In this document: positions 1 through 9,709 of the stretch, one piece after another | Layout of the letters: every line of letters starts with the position of its first letter | How positions within the stretch are numbered: the first letter of the stretch is position 1 | NCBI RefSeq assembly: GCF_001552615.1 | Contig: NZ_BCRN01000004.1 | Coordinates: 186,001-250,000 of the forward strand | Reading direction: 5' to 3' | Source: Millisia brevis NBRC 105863 | GTDB taxonomy: Bacteria; Actinomycetota; Actinomycetes; Mycobacteriales; Mycobacteriaceae | Length of the DNA stretch: 64,000 nt | Made by a program: the position numbers and the translations under genes | The notes under the pieces: generated by a model | The model's input: the letters and a program-made list of their open reading frames with translations, nothing else | The model's database searches: none | Told to the model about the DNA's origin: nothing

Positions 1-1
1 G

Positions 2-568
2 GTCGGATCGTCGGCGACACCTCCCGACGCGCCGATCGTCGCCCTCGCCAAGGGAATGCGCCGTCTCGGCATCATCGGCGCGGTCCTCGGCATCGCGCTC
101 GGTATCGCCGCGCTGGTGTGGCCCGGCGCCACGCTGGTGGCGATCGCCTACCTGCTCGGCTTCGGCGTGATCGTCGGCGGCGTGCACCGGCTCGCCGCGG
201 CGATCGCGTTCGGCGTCCTGCCCACCGGAATGCGTTGGCTGCTGGGCATTCTCGGCGCCCTGATGGTGGTCGCCGGCTTTGTCGCCCTGCTCAACCCGGT
301 GGGGACGCTGTTCTTCCTCGCGATCTGGATCGGCGCGGCCTGGCTGGTCGGCGGCATCTTCGACATCGCCGCGGGCATCTCCGGCGCAACCACCGGTCCG
401 CGCTGGTGGGCGATCGTGTCCGGCCTGCTCGGCATCGTCGCCGCGATCGTCGTCTGGACGATGCCGGCCGCCGCGCTCGGCACCTTCGTGATCGTCGGCG
501 CGATCGCGCTGATCATCGTCAGCGTCTCGACGCTGTTCGTGCTGCCGAAGGTGCCCGACCAGTCCTGA
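2..568 (+). CDS. HdeD/DUF308-family membrane protein (5' end outside window)
   Basis: The reading frame is open to the left edge of the window, so the true start lies upstream; an internal ATG at 56 is not convincing because the preceding codons are also open and protein-like. At least 189 codons remain. The product is almost entirely hydrophobic: I count about six membrane segments rich in Gly, Ala, Ile and Val, with the repeated GIxAAxVWPxA-type pattern of DUF308 (HdeD, acid-resistance membrane protein). In enterobacteria HdeD is linked to acid resistance; in actinobacteria its role is not established. It is followed after about 100 bp by a lipoprotein gene on the same strand. Family assignment is by overall pattern, not by a catalytic motif. 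Confidence 0.7.
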   Translation, partial: VGSSATPPDAPIVALAKGMRRLGIIGAVLGIALGIAALVWPGATLVAIAYLLGFGVIVGGVHRLAAAIAFGVLPTGMRWLLGILGALMVVAGFVALLNPVGTLFFLAIWIGAAWLVGGIFDIAAGISGATTGPRWWAIVSGLLGIVAAIVVWTMPAAALGTFVIVGAIALIIVSVSTLFVLPKVPDQS

Positions 569-658
569 CCGGGCGGATCCGGTTCGGGCGAGAGGTGAAC
601 GTTGCCCGATCCACGGACGCGGGACCGATCGGTGGTCCGCGTCCGCGGCGCGGCGGTC

Positions 659-664
659 TATCGT
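659..664 (+). promoter_or_regulatory. -10 box (TATCGT) of a probable leaderless transcript
   Basis: TATCGT fits the actinobacterial TANNNT -10 element and ends 6 nt before the GTG at 671. No Shine-Dalgarno sequence precedes that GTG, so transcription probably starts at or next to the start codon. Confidence 0.45.
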
Positions 665-670
665 GGTGCG

Positions 671-1522
671 GTGTCGCGAAGGGTAGGACGTCGAACGGGT
701 GACCGGCGCCGGTTGCTGCGGATCGTGGCGACGGCCGCGATCGGCCTGACCCTCACCGCCTGCGCCCGCATCCCCGAGCCCGGGTCCACCTCCCCGCGGG
801 GCGAATCGCGGCAGGTGGTGATCGGGGTCGGCGCCGACGAGGCCTCCGCCGTGGTCGCCCGCCTCTACGCCGGCATCCTGTCCGCCCGCGGGACCGATGT
901 GCGGCTCGACGTCGATCCGCGACAACGGCAGCGATCGCTGGCCGACCTCGACGCCGGGGCCCTGACCCTCGTCCCCGAATCGATGGGCGACCTGGTCGAT
1001 CACCTCGAACCGCTGTGGCGGCTCGACGTCCCGGACGCCGACGCGGAGGCGACCTTCGTCGAACTCAGTCGCGCCCTGCCGATCGGGCTGTCGGTGGGGG
1101 ACTTCGCCGAATCGGCCACCCTGCCGGCCGCGAGCGTGCCGGCCGACCTGCCCGCGTCGGCCGACCCCGCTGTGCCGGGACTCGAGACCGTTGCGGCGCC
1201 GCCGAGCGCCACCGGCGCACCCGAGACACCGCCGATCGAGCCGGCACCGACCGAGCCGGCACCGATCGAGACCACTCCGATCGACACCACACCGATCGAC
1301 GCGCCGGCGGTCGAAACCACACCGATCGAGCCGGCCCCGGAACGCCCCAACAACGTCATCCCGGTGTTCCGCTCCGGCGAACTCGATTCCGATCAGATCC
1401 TCGCGCTCAACGTGATCGCCGGTGAGCTGACCACCGCCGATGTCGAGGCGATGCTCGACCAGATCGACTCCGGCCGTTCGATCGGCGAGGTCACCGGTAC
1501 CTGGATGGCCGAGCGCTCCTGA
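671..1522 (+). CDS. Lipoprotein, probable OpuAC-like substrate-binding protein with repeat insert
   Basis: I choose the GTG at 671 because it gives a classical lipoprotein signal: an Arg-rich n-region, a hydrophobic stretch and the lipobox LTAC with Cys31. An upstream TTG at 602 would put about 23 unlikely residues in front. After the signal come about 120 residues resembling the N-lobe of glycine-betaine/choline-type (OpuAC) binding proteins. Then follow about 45 residues of degenerate five-residue units of the type (T/A)P(I/T)(E/D)(T/P), and finally about 60 residues that look like the OpuAC C-terminus. A Pro/Thr linker in the middle of a binding-protein fold is odd. No ABC permease or ATPase gene is adjacent, so transport is inferred only from the fold. 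Predicted location: outer face of the plasma membrane. Confidence 0.65.
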   Translation: MSRRVGRRTGDRRRLLRIVATAAIGLTLTACARIPEPGSTSPRGESRQVVIGVGADEASAVVARLYAGILSARGTDVRLDVDPRQRQRSLADLDAGALTLVPESMGDLVDHLEPLWRLDVPDADAEATFVELSRALPIGLSVGDFAESATLPAASVPADLPASADPAVPGLETVAAPPSATGAPETPPIEPAPTEPAPIETTPIDTTPIDAPAVETTPIEPAPERPNNVIPVFRSGELDSDQILALNVIAGELTTADVEAMLDQIDSGRSIGEVTGTWMAERS

Positions 1523-1546
1523 GCGGACGGCGGCCGGCAACACGAA

Positions 1547-1580
1547 GCGGGGCCGAACCCTCGAAAGGACTCGGCCCCGC
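1547..1580. terminator. Bidirectional terminator between lipoprotein and SDR genes
   Basis: A 10-bp perfect GC-rich stem (1547-1556 with 1571-1580) with a 14-nt loop lies between two convergent genes. There is no U-tract, which is usual for actinobacterial terminators. Confidence 0.6.
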
Positions 1581-1598
1581 GTTCGGGTCGACGGTCGA

Positions 1599-2432
1599 TC
1601 AGGGCAGGACGCGCTTGGCGGCCACCGCCACCACACGCTGGTAGGCCGGTCCGAGGATGCGGACCACCAGATCGAGGGCGATCGCGTCGGCGCCGACCAA
1701 CACCCGCGGCCGGTTCTTCCGGACACCGTCGAGGATGATCGTCGCCGCCTGCTCCGGGGTCAGCCGGGCGAGCCGCTTGTCGAACAGCTGCGCGACGCTC
1801 TGCTGCTCGTGATCACCGGAAACCGTGGCATTGCGGGCGATCGCGGTCTTGATCCCGCCCGGGTGGACGCAGGTCACCCGCACCGGACGCTGCTCGATCA
1901 GCATCTCCTGACGCAGCGACTCGGTGAACCCGCGCACCGCGAACTTCGCCGCGTTGTAGGCGGACTGACCGGGCATCGACAGCAGCCCGAAGAGCGACGA
2001 GATGTTGATGACGTGCCCGTCACCGGAGGCGATCAGGTGCGGCAGGAAAGCCTTGGTTCCGTGTACGACACCCCAGAAATCGACGTCCATCACCCGGTCG
2101 AAGTCCTTGAACTCCGTGGTCTCCACCTCGCCGTGGTGGGCGATACCCGCGTTGTTGTAGATCTGGTGGATCACCCCGAAGTGATCGGCGACCGTCGCGG
2201 CGTATTCGAGCACCGCCTCGCGTTCGGAGACGTCCAATGGCTGCGCATGCGCCTCGCCGCCGGCGGCCTCGACCAGCCGGACCGTCTCGGCCAGGCCGGT
2301 GGTATCGACGTCGCTGAGCGCCAACCGGGCGCCCCGCTCGGTCAGGCCGAGCGCCAGGGCGCGGCCGATACCCGAACCGGCGCCGGTGACGACAGCCACC
2401 TTGCCGGCAAACGCTTCGCGATCCGAGGTCAT
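1599..2432 (-). CDS. Short-chain dehydrogenase/reductase (SDR)
   Basis: A 277-residue classical SDR. The N-terminal TGAGSGIG dinucleotide-binding motif, NNAG, the catalytic Ser (NISS) and YNAAK are all present and in order, so it should be an active NAD(P)-dependent alcohol dehydrogenase or ketoreductase. Its ATG overlaps the stop of the upstream monooxygenase (ATGA), so the two are translationally coupled and probably act on the same substrate: one oxidising an alcohol to a ketone or the reverse, the other inserting oxygen. The substrate is not identifiable from sequence; lipids, steroids or cyclic ketones are possible. It resembles the SDR encoded near kgd in M. tuberculosis (Rv1245c), which fits kgd being a few kilobases away here. 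Confidence 0.85.
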   Translation of the reverse strand: MTSDREAFAGKVAVVTGAGSGIGRALALGLTERGARLALSDVDTTGLAETVRLVEAAGGEAHAQPLDVSEREAVLEYAATVADHFGVIHQIYNNAGIAHHGEVETTEFKDFDRVMDVDFWGVVHGTKAFLPHLIASGDGHVINISSLFGLLSMPGQSAYNAAKFAVRGFTESLRQEMLIEQRPVRVTCVHPGGIKTAIARNATVSGDHEQQSVAQLFDKRLARLTPEQAATIILDGVRKNRPRVLVGADAIALDLVVRILGPAYQRVVAVAAKRVLP

Positions 2433-4129
2433 CGGGCTACCTCCACAGTGGTCGTGGTGTCGACGTGTTCAGCATGGGCGGGCGCAGCGACGTCCGCACG
2501 ATCGGGGGGTGTCGCCGACGCGGCGTCCAGCGCGGTTTCGCCGCCGGCCCCGATGCTCGGCGCGGTTTCGCCGTTGCTCCCGGCGCTCGGTGCCGAGCCG
2601 ATCGCGTCGACCCGCGGAGACCCGGCGCCGCCGATCGCGTAGGCCTCCGGGTCGAAGGTGCGAGTGATCTTGCGGAACTCGAAGGTGAAGTCCGGCCACA
2701 GCGTGGTGACGTTGCCGTGCTTGTCCTTGTACCAGCTCGAGCAGCCGCCGTTGACCCAGATGGTCTTCTTCATGCGCTCCTGGATACCGGCGTTGTACTC
2801 GTCCTGGGCTTCGGCGGTGACCTCGACACGGCGCAGGCCGTACCGGCGGGCGGTGACCATCGCGTCCGTCAGGTAGTTGAGCTGTGACTCGATCATGTAG
2901 ACCATCGAGGTGTGGCCGAGCCCGGTATTCGGGCCGATCATCAGGAACAGGTTCGGGAAGCCGTGCGTCGTCATGCCCTTGTAGCCCTGCATGCCGTGTT
3001 CGTCGAAGACGTCCGCCAGCGATCGGCCGCCGGATCCGATGATCGAGCCGAAGACGGGGGAGTCGGTGACGTGGAAGCCGGTGGCGACGATGATCGCGTC
3101 GACCTCCCGCACGGTGCCGTCGGTGGTCACGATCGCGTTCGGGCGGACCTCGGCGATGCCGTCGGTCACCAGATCGACGTTCGAGCGACCCAGCGTCGGG
3201 TACCAGGCGTTGGAGATCAGGATCCGCTTGCAGCCGAGCCGGTAGTTCGGGGTGACCGCCTTGCGCAGCTTCGGGTCGGCGACCTGAGCGCGGATGAAGG
3301 CCTTGGAGATCACCTCGAGGGCCCGCAGCGCCCCCGGCTGCCGGGTCATGCCGATCGCCTGGGTCTCCCGACTGAGGTAGACGCCGAGGCGGGCGAGGCG
3401 GGTCGCGCCGGGGATGTAGCGGTAGGCCAGCTTCTCGGCGCGGGTATACGGCCGGTCGACGCGCGGCGCGATCCAGGGTGCGGTGCGCTGGTAGACGTCG
3501 AGGCGCTCGGCCAGCGGGGCGACCTTCGGGCCGATCTGGATCGCGGAGGCGCCGGTACCGATCAGCGCGACGCGCTTGCCGTCGAGCGGAACGTCGTGGT
3601 TCCAGCGGGCCGAATGGAAGATCTCGCCCTCGAACGACTCGATGCCCGCGATATCCGGCAGGTTCGGTTCGCAGAGCGGACCGACCGCGCCGACGAGGAA
3701 TCGGCAGACGTAGAGACCGCGGTTGGTGTGGACGTGCCAGCGCTTGCTGTCCTCGTCCCAGACCGCCCGTTCGACGGAGGTCTCGCCGACGAAGTAGTCC
3801 TGCAGCTTGTGCTCGCGCGCGACCTTCTGCAGGTAGCTCTCGATCTCCGGCTGGGTGGAGAACGACCGCGACCACCGCTTGTTCGGCGCGAACGAGAACG
3901 AGTAGAGCTGCGAGGGCACATCGCAGGCGGCACCGGGGTAGGAGTTGTCGCGCCACGTCCCACCGACGTCGCGTCCGCGATCGAGGATGACCAGATCGCG
4001 GATTCCCTTCTTCAGGAACCTGATCGCCGCGCCCATACCGGAGAAGCCGGCGCCGATGATCACGACCTCGACCGTGCGGACCGCCGTGGGCTGCTCGGCG
4101 GCGGTGGTGTCTGTAACTGGGGGAACCAT
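2429..4129 (-). CDS. FAD-dependent Baeyer-Villiger-type monooxygenase
   Basis: A 566-residue flavoprotein. GAGFSG near residue 26 is the FAD-binding glycine motif, and GTWRDNSYPGAACD follows as in class B monooxygenases. The Baeyer-Villiger fingerprint FxGxxxHxxxW appears as FEGEIFHSARW near residue 165, and GTGASA is the NADPH-binding motif. Such enzymes insert oxygen next to a ketone or N/S-oxidise substrates using NADPH and O2. The last 70 residues are Ala/Gly/Ser/Thr-rich and probably disordered. There is no Shine-Dalgarno; a TANNNT box 6 nt upstream suggests a leaderless message. It is divergent from a TetR regulator, with two palindromes covering its -35 region, so repression by that regulator is likely. 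Substrate unknown. Confidence 0.88.
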   Translation of the reverse strand: MVPPVTDTTAAEQPTAVRTVEVVIIGAGFSGMGAAIRFLKKGIRDLVILDRGRDVGGTWRDNSYPGAACDVPSQLYSFSFAPNKRWSRSFSTQPEIESYLQKVAREHKLQDYFVGETSVERAVWDEDSKRWHVHTNRGLYVCRFLVGAVGPLCEPNLPDIAGIESFEGEIFHSARWNHDVPLDGKRVALIGTGASAIQIGPKVAPLAERLDVYQRTAPWIAPRVDRPYTRAEKLAYRYIPGATRLARLGVYLSRETQAIGMTRQPGALRALEVISKAFIRAQVADPKLRKAVTPNYRLGCKRILISNAWYPTLGRSNVDLVTDGIAEVRPNAIVTTDGTVREVDAIIVATGFHVTDSPVFGSIIGSGGRSLADVFDEHGMQGYKGMTTHGFPNLFLMIGPNTGLGHTSMVYMIESQLNYLTDAMVTARRYGLRRVEVTAEAQDEYNAGIQERMKKTIWVNGGCSSWYKDKHGNVTTLWPDFTFEFRKITRTFDPEAYAIGGAGSPRVDAIGSAPSAGSNGETAPSIGAGGETALDAASATPPDRADVAAPAHAEHVDTTTTVEVAR

Positions 4130-4135
4130 GTACGT

Positions 4136-4141
4136 AGGATA
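4136..4141 (-). promoter_or_regulatory. -10 box of the monooxygenase operon (leaderless)
   Basis: On the minus strand TATCCT fits TANNNT and is separated by 6 nt from the ATG at 4129. The expected -35 position falls inside the palindrome at 4148-4168. Confidence 0.5.
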
Positions 4142-4147
4142 GGACCG

Positions 4148-4190
4148 CTATTGAGTCCTGGTCAATAGTCTATTGAGAACTGTTCAATAG
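4148..4190. promoter_or_regulatory. Two tandem palindromic operators, probable TetR binding sites
   Basis: Two copies of CTATTGA-N7-TCAATAG occupy 4148-4168 and 4170-4190, separated by one base. All four arms are identical, so each site is a perfect palindrome around a 7-nt spacer. Their centres are 22 bp apart, about two helical turns, placing two dimers on the same DNA face. They lie between the divergent monooxygenase and TetR genes. Repression of both genes by the neighbouring TetR is inferred from position and symmetry. Confidence 0.8.
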
Positions 4191-4208
4191 CGTGGTAGTA
4201 CTCGAACG

Positions 4209-4898
4209 GTGCCCGTGGTGAAACGATCGACCCCACCCGGTCCGGCGTCGGCCGGATCGACCCGTGCCGGGCCCAAACGTGCGCGTCTCGATCCCGAGGA
4301 ACGCCGGGAACAGCTGGTCAGGTTGGGTGCGCAGCTCTTCGCCGAGCGGCGCTATACCGAGGTACCGGTCGACGAGATCGCCGACCGGGCGGGGATCTCG
4401 CGCGGTCTGCTGTTCCACTACTTCCCGACCAAGCGGGATTTCCACGTCGCGGTGGTCGAGTGGCTCGGTCGGCAGATGCTCGAGCGCACCACCCCGCGCG
4501 AATGGCACGACGATCCGATCCGGCTGCTGGCGACGGTCCTCGAGGCCTATCTCGACTACGTCGAGGGAAACCGGGATACGTATCTGGCGCTGGTGCGCGG
4601 CGGCCTGGGCGGGGACGACCGGTTGCGGGAGATCATCGATCGCACCCGCACCGCGCAGGCCGAGGTGGCGCTCGACGTGCTCGGGGGGATCGGGGTCGAG
4701 ATCGGTCCGACGGTCCGACTCGCCGTCCGCGGCTGGATCGCCTTCGTCGAGGAGATCACCGTGACCTGGCTGCGCGATCCGGCGGTCGAGCGGGCGGACG
4801 TGCTGGCGCTCGCCATGCGGGCCCTGCCGGCGACGATCTTCTCCGACGGCGCCCTCGACAGCCTGCGCGCCCGGGTGGACCAACACCCCCGAACCTGA
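4209..4898 (+). CDS. TetR-family transcriptional regulator
   Basis: A 229-residue regulator. Residues about 30-80 form the TetR DNA-binding domain with the typical VDEIADRAGISRGLLFHYFPTKRDF helix-turn-helix signature, here described rather than quoted in full: the AGIS turn and the HYF-TK recognition region are clear. The C-terminal all-helical part should bind an inducer and dimerise. The start is uncertain: GTG at 4209, 4215 and 4218 are in frame, and no strong ribosome site is seen. It is divergent from the monooxygenase-SDR operon with two palindromes between them, so it most likely represses that operon and itself. The inducer is probably a substrate of the monooxygenase. Confidence 0.88.
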   Translation: MPVVKRSTPPGPASAGSTRAGPKRARLDPEERREQLVRLGAQLFAERRYTEVPVDEIADRAGISRGLLFHYFPTKRDFHVAVVEWLGRQMLERTTPREWHDDPIRLLATVLEAYLDYVEGNRDTYLALVRGGLGGDDRLREIIDRTRTAQAEVALDVLGGIGVEIGPTVRLAVRGWIAFVEEITVTWLRDPAVERADVLALAMRALPATIFSDGALDSLRARVDQHPRT

Positions 4899-4899
4899 A

Positions 4900-4946
4900 A
4901 AAACCACCGCGGTGGGGCGCACTCGGCGCCCCACCGCGGTGGTTTT
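4900..4946. terminator. Strong bidirectional terminator (tetR / kgd)
   Basis: A 21-bp perfect stem (4900-4920 with 4926-4946) and 5-nt loop, with A residues before and T residues after the stem. It works as an intrinsic terminator in both directions for the convergent tetR and kgd genes. It is the strongest terminator in the window. Confidence 0.92.
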
Positions 4947-4963
4947 GTTCACAGCTCGTCGGC

Positions 4964-7900
4964 TCAGCCGAACGCGGTGTCGATGATCTCCTGCTGCTCG
5001 ACCGCATGGACCTTGCTCGAACCCGACGACGGCGCGGACATCGGCCGCCGCGAGACGCGCCGGATACCGGCGAGCTTCTCGGGCAGCTTCTCCGGCAGCG
5101 CCAGGCCCAGGAACGGCCAGGCACCCTGGTTGGCCGGCTCCTCCTGAACCCACAGGAACTCCGTGGCGTTCGGGTACTCGCCGAGGGTCTCCGCCAGGCG
5201 GTACTCCGGGATCGGGTACAGCTGCTCGACGCGCACGATGGCGACGTCCTCGCGGTTGTCCTTCTTCTTGCGCGCGGCCAGCTCGTAGTAGAGCTTGCCG
5301 GACACCAGCAGCACGCGCCGCACCTTGCTGCGGTCACCGTCGCCGTTGACGAAGGTCGGCTCGTCGAGGACCGACCGGAACTTGTTGTCCGTGAAGTCCT
5401 TGATCGGGCTGACCGCCTGCTTGTTGCGCAGCATCGACTTCGGGGTGAAGACGATCAGCGGGCGACGGATGCCGTCGCGGGCGTGCCGCCGCAGCAGGTG
5501 GAAGTAGTTCGCCGGGGTCGAGGGGACCGCGACGGTCATCGAGCCCTCGGCGCACAGCTGCAGGAATCGCTCGATGCGGCCCGAGGTGTGGTCCGGGCCC
5601 TGGCCCTCGTGGCCGTGCGGCAGCAGCAGCACGACATCGGAGAGCTGGCCCCACTTGGCCTCACCCGAGGAGATGAACTCGTCGATGATCGACTGGGCGC
5701 CGTTGACGAAGTCGCCGAACTGGGCCTCCCAGAGCACCAACGCGTTCTCCGCGCCGAGCGAGTAGCCGTACTCGAAGCCCAGGCCCGCGTACTCGGTCAG
5801 CGCCGAGTCGTAGACCTCGAAGCGGCCGCCCGACTGCTCGGCGATCCGCTGCAACGGCACATACTCCCCACCGGTGACCCGGTCGATCAGCACCGAGTGG
5901 CGCTGGGTGAAGGTGCCGCGGCGGGAGTCCTGACCCGACAGGCGGACATTGCGGCCCTCGTCGATCAGGGTGCCGAAGGCGAGCAACTCGGCGAACGCCC
6001 AGTCGACGCCACCCTCGTAGGCCATCTCGCGGCGACGATCGAGCACCGGCTGGACGCGGGAGTGGACGTTGAAGCCCTCCGGCACCTCGACGAAGGCATC
6101 GCCGATGCGCTGCAGGACGGCCTTGTCGACCGCGGTCGACAGCTTGACCGGCAGCTTCTGGTCGCCCTCGACCGATTCGCTGGGTTCCGGGGTGTACTTC
6201 TCGAGCTCGCGGACCTCGTTGAAGACCCGTTCGAGCTGGCCCTGGTAGTCGCGCAGCGCGTCGTCGGCTTCCTTGAGCGAGATGTCACCGCGGCCGATCA
6301 GCGACTCAGTGTAGCTCTTGCGGACACCGCGCTTGGTGTCGATGACGTCGTACATCTTCGGCTGGGTCATCGAGGGGTCGTCGCCCTCGTTGTGACCGCG
6401 CCGGCGGTAGCAGATCATGTCGATCACGACGTCGTTGTGGAACCGCTGACGGAAGTCGACCGCCAGGCGGGCCACCCAATCGCAGGCCTCCGGGTCATCG
6501 CCGTTGACGTGGAAGATCGGCGCGCCGATCATCTTCGCCACGTCGGTGGCGTACTGGCTCGACCGCGACGCCTCCGGCGAGGTGGTGAAGCCGACCTGGT
6601 TGTTGACCACGATGTGCACGGTGCCGCCGGTGGCGTAGCCGTCGAGCTGCGCGAGGTTGAGCGTCTCGGCCACGACGCCCTGGCCGGCGAAGGCCGCGTC
6701 GCCGTGCAGCATCAACGCCATCACCGGGAAGGGCTCCTCCGGCGTCGCCCGCAGCTCCTGCTTGGCGCGCACCAGGCCCTCGAGCACCGGGTCGACCGCC
6801 TCGAGGTGCGACGGGTTGGCCGTCAGCGACACCTTGATGTCGTTGTCGCCGAACATCTGGATGTAGGTGCCGTCCGCGCCGAGGTGGTACTTCACGTCAC
6901 CGGAGCCGTGCGTACCGGCCGGGTTCATGTTGCCCTCGAACTCGGTGAAGATCTTCGAGTACGGCTTGCCGACGATATTGGCCAGCACGTTGAGCCGGCC
7001 GCGGTGCGGCATGCCGATGACGACCTCGGACAGGCCGTATTCGGCGGTCTGGTCGATCACCGCGTCCATCGTCGGGATGACCGACTCGGCGCCCTCGAGC
7101 GAGAACCGCTTCTGGCCGACGTACTTCGTCTGCAGGAAGGTCTCGAACGCCTCGGCGGCGTTGAGCCGGCTGAGGATGTACTTCTGCTTGGCGACCGACG
7201 GCTTGACGTGCTTGATCTCCACCCGTTCCCGAATCCACTTGATCTGCTCGGGTTCGAGGATGTGGGTGTACTCCACGCCGATGTGGCGGCAGTACGAATC
7301 GCGCAGCAGGCCGAGCACGTCGCGCAGCTTCATCTGCTCCTGGCCGTTGAAGCCGCCGACGTGGAATTCGCGGTCGAGGTCCCAGAGGGTCAGTTCGTGG
7401 GTGGTGATGTCCAGGTCGGGGTGCGACTTGAACTTGTCCTGGACCAGCTTGAGCGGGTCGACGTCGGCCATCAGGTGGCCGCGCTGACGGTAGGACTCGA
7501 TCAGCTCGAGGATCCGGGTCGACTTGTCGACGCCGCTGAGCGCGACGTCCCGACGCCACCGGACCGGCTCGTAGGGGATCGACAGCTCGTGGAAGATCTC
7601 GTCGTAGAAGTCGTCCGAGAGCAGCAGCTGGTGGATCGTCTTGAGGAATTCGCCGGACTCGGCGCCCTGGATGATCCGGTGGTCGTAGGTCGAGGTGAGC
7701 GTCATCAGTTTGCCGACGCCGATATCGGCGATGCGCTGATCGCTGGCGCCCTGGAACTCCGCCGGGTACTCCATCGCACCGGCGCCGATGATCGCGCCCT
7801 GGCCGGGCATCAGGCGGGGCACGGAGTGCACGGTGCCGATACCGCCCGGGTTGGTCAGCGAGATCGTGACGCCCTGGAAGTCGGCGGCGGTCAGCTTGCC

Positions 7901-8755
7901 GTCGCGGGCGCGGCGCACCACGTCCTCGTAGGCGGCGTGGAAGCCGGAGAACGACAGGTCCTCGGTGCCCTTGATCGCCGCGACCACCAGGGAGCGGTTG
8001 CCGTCCTTGCCGGGCAGGTCGATCGCCAGGCCGAGGTTGATGTGCGCCGGGGTCACCGAGTTGGGCTTGCCGTCGACCACCGCGTAGTGGCGGTTGATGT
8101 TCGGGAACTTCTTCGCCGCCTGCACGATCGCGTAGCCGAGCAGGTGGGTGAAGGAGACCTTGCCGCCGCGGGTGCGGGCGAGGTGATTGTTGATGACGAT
8201 GCGGTTGTCGATCATCGCCTTGACCGGGATCGCCCGCACGCTGGTGGCGGTGGGGATCTCGAGCGAGGCGTTCATATTCTTCGCCACGGTGGCGGCGGCA
8301 CCGCGCAGCGGCTTGTTGACGTCGACGGCGGGCTCACCGCGATCGGCGGCGGCCTTCGGCGCGGCGGCATTCGACGCCGGACCGGCCGGCACGGTCGGTG
8401 GCTTCGGGCGCGGCGGGGGAGAAGTCTTCTTCGCGACCGGTGCGGGCGCGGGCGCCGGGGTGGCCGCCTTCGGCGCGGAGCCGTTGGTCGGGGCCGCGGC
8501 GGGGCGGCTCGGCGCGGTGGTCACGGGGGCTGAAGCGGGGCGGGATGCGGTCGGCGCCGACGAGGACACAGCCGAGGTCTGTGCGGCCTTGGCCGGTGCG
8601 GCCGCCGCGGTGTCACCGTTGGACGACGGGGTGTAGCCGGCGAGGAACTCGTGCCAGCTTTCATCCACGGACGACGGGTCCTGCCGGAATCGTTGGTACA
8701 TCTCGTCCACGAGCCACTGGTTCTGTCCGAACTGGTTCGGGGAGCTGTTGCTCAC
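4964..8755 (-). CDS. kgd: Multifunctional 2-oxoglutarate dehydrogenase/decarboxylase KGD
   Basis: A 1263-residue protein of the actinobacterial SucA/KGD type. The N-terminal 40 residues match the E1o start ([14 protein letters not shown]), followed by about 85 residues of Ala/Pro linker. Next is an E2-like acyltransferase domain (about 115-370) with the [13 protein letters not shown] catalytic region, then the full E1 thiamine-diphosphate decarboxylase with GRLNVLAN and [11 protein letters not shown]...NNQVGF. It decarboxylates 2-oxoglutarate in the TCA cycle and, with lipoylated E2 and E3, can make succinyl-CoA; in mycobacteria it is controlled by the FHA protein GarA. No lipoyl domain is fused. 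It stands alone between a strong terminator and a 216-bp upstream gap. In M. tuberculosis kgd is far from infA, so this neighbourhood is rearranged. Confidence 0.96.
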   Translation of the reverse strand: MSNSSPNQFGQNQWLVDEMYQRFRQDPSSVDESWHEFLAGYTPSSNGDTAAAAPAKAAQTSAVSSSAPTASRPASAPVTTAPSRPAAAPTNGSAPKAATPAPAPAPVAKKTSPPPRPKPPTVPAGPASNAAAPKAAADRGEPAVDVNKPLRGAAATVAKNMNASLEIPTATSVRAIPVKAMIDNRIVINNHLARTRGGKVSFTHLLGYAIVQAAKKFPNINRHYAVVDGKPNSVTPAHINLGLAIDLPGKDGNRSLVVAAIKGTEDLSFSGFHAAYEDVVRRARDGKLTAADFQGVTISLTNPGGIGTVHSVPRLMPGQGAIIGAGAMEYPAEFQGASDQRIADIGVGKLMTLTSTYDHRIIQGAESGEFLKTIHQLLLSDDFYDEIFHELSIPYEPVRWRRDVALSGVDKSTRILELIESYRQRGHLMADVDPLKLVQDKFKSHPDLDITTHELTLWDLDREFHVGGFNGQEQMKLRDVLGLLRDSYCRHIGVEYTHILEPEQIKWIRERVEIKHVKPSVAKQKYILSRLNAAEAFETFLQTKYVGQKRFSLEGAESVIPTMDAVIDQTAEYGLSEVVIGMPHRGRLNVLANIVGKPYSKIFTEFEGNMNPAGTHGSGDVKYHLGADGTYIQMFGDNDIKVSLTANPSHLEAVDPVLEGLVRAKQELRATPEEPFPVMALMLHGDAAFAGQGVVAETLNLAQLDGYATGGTVHIVVNNQVGFTTSPEASRSSQYATDVAKMIGAPIFHVNGDDPEACDWVARLAVDFRQRFHNDVVIDMICYRRRGHNEGDDPSMTQPKMYDVIDTKRGVRKSYTESLIGRGDISLKEADDALRDYQGQLERVFNEVRELEKYTPEPSESVEGDQKLPVKLSTAVDKAVLQRIGDAFVEVPEGFNVHSRVQPVLDRRREMAYEGGVDWAFAELLAFGTLIDEGRNVRLSGQDSRRGTFTQRHSVLIDRVTGGEYVPLQRIAEQSGGRFEVYDSALTEYAGLGFEYGYSLGAENALVLWEAQFGDFVNGAQSIIDEFISSGEAKWGQLSDVVLLLPHGHEGQGPDHTSGRIERFLQLCAEGSMTVAVPSTPANYFHLLRRHARDGIRRPLIVFTPKSMLRNKQAVSPIKDFTDNKFRSVLDEPTFVNGDGDRSKVRRVLLVSGKLYYELAARKKKDNREDVAIVRVEQLYPIPEYRLAETLGEYPNATEFLWVQEEPANQGAWPFLGLALPEKLPEKLAGIRRVSRRPMSAPSSGSSKVHAVEQQEIIDTAFG

Positions 8756-8971
8756 GGCGGTAGTGCCTACTTTCCGTCATCGATCTCTCACAGGCCTGTT
8801 TTGCCTGAGGTCAAGGCTAAACCCATAGGCTCGAGCGGCGCCACGAATCGCCAGTGCGCGCCGCGCCCCGACAATCTTCGCAAACGAGACCGACCCGCAA
8901 TCATCTGGAACCCCGACCGCTCGTCGGTTATTCCGGCGGGTCGCTCGAAGCGGTCGCGCGGCCGCGGGTCG

Positions 8972-9709
8972 TCACGCCCGGTCGGACGTCCCGGTGGGCA
9001 ACTGCGGGGTCGCCCCGGCGGGCAATCCCGGGGCGCTCCCGTCGGCCAATTGCACGATCCTCCAGGCGGCCGGCGGCGGTCCGAAGGCCTCCCGGGCGTT
9101 GCGCACCACGCCGCGCCCGATCGTCCGGTTGCCGGCGCCGCCGATCACCGCGCCGATACCCGCCGGCAGCAGCTTGCCGAGGATCAGCGTGCTGCGTTTG
9201 GCCAGGAAACGCTTGACGAACTTGGCCAGCAGGGACTTGTTCATGCCGGCGACCGCGCTGCCGGGGATCCGCTTGGACATCAGGTCGCGTACGCCGCGTA
9301 CGCCGACCGTTCGTTCGATCACCTCCATTCCGCTCTCGCCGAGGGCGACGGCGAGTACGAGGCTGCGGCGGCGTTGCCGATCCTCGAGGGGGATTTCGTG
9401 GACCGCCGCAACCGACAGGGCCAGCAGGGCGGAGGCTTCCAGGAAGAAGGCGGTCTCTCCGCCGATCGCGGCCAGCGCCGCGAAGGTGCCGACGCCGGGG
9501 ATCGCCGCGGTCGCGCCGGCGGCGCTGCCACTTCCGGTCACCGCGAGCAGATAGCGCTTCTCGAGGCGTTCGATGATCTGCGCGGGGGACTCGTCCGGGT
9601 GCTGCTGCCGCATCCTGCGGACGTAGGCCTGTACCGCCGGCGCCTGCAGACGGGATGCGTTGTCGAGAACCGAGGTGATGCCGTCCTCGATACCGCCCTG
9701 CATCTTCAT
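8972..9709 (-). CDS. Conserved membrane-associated protein of unknown function
   Basis: I place the start at the ATG at 9709 because a GGGGGCG sequence precedes it and the upstream extension looks non-coding; this gives 245 residues. The centre (about residues 55-105) is a long Gly/Ala-rich hydrophobic region that could form two membrane helices or a hairpin, followed by a basic region (KFVKRFLAKR) and a second Gly-rich hydrophobic stretch (PAGIGAVIGGAGNRTIGRGVV) of the EcsC-like type. It lies directly upstream of kgd on the same strand; a membrane protein (Rv1249c) also neighbours kgd in M. tuberculosis, and this may be its counterpart. I cannot give a function. Confidence 0.7.
   Translation of the reverse strand: MKMQGGIEDGITSVLDNASRLQAPAVQAYVRRMRQQHPDESPAQIIERLEKRYLLAVTGSGSAAGATAAIPGVGTFAALAAIGGETAFFLEASALLALSVAAVHEIPLEDRQRRRSLVLAVALGESGMEVIERTVGVRGVRDLMSKRIPGSAVAGMNKSLLAKFVKRFLAKRSTLILGKLLPAGIGAVIGGAGNRTIGRGVVRNAREAFGPPPAAWRIVQLADGSAPGLPAGATPQLPTGTSDRA

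Noticed and set aside
4460-8533. A very long plus-strand open frame (1357 codons) opposite kgd
   Set aside because: It is the antisense shadow of kgd in GC-rich DNA; its composition is Arg/Asp/Leu/Val noise and kgd is unmistakable on the other strand.
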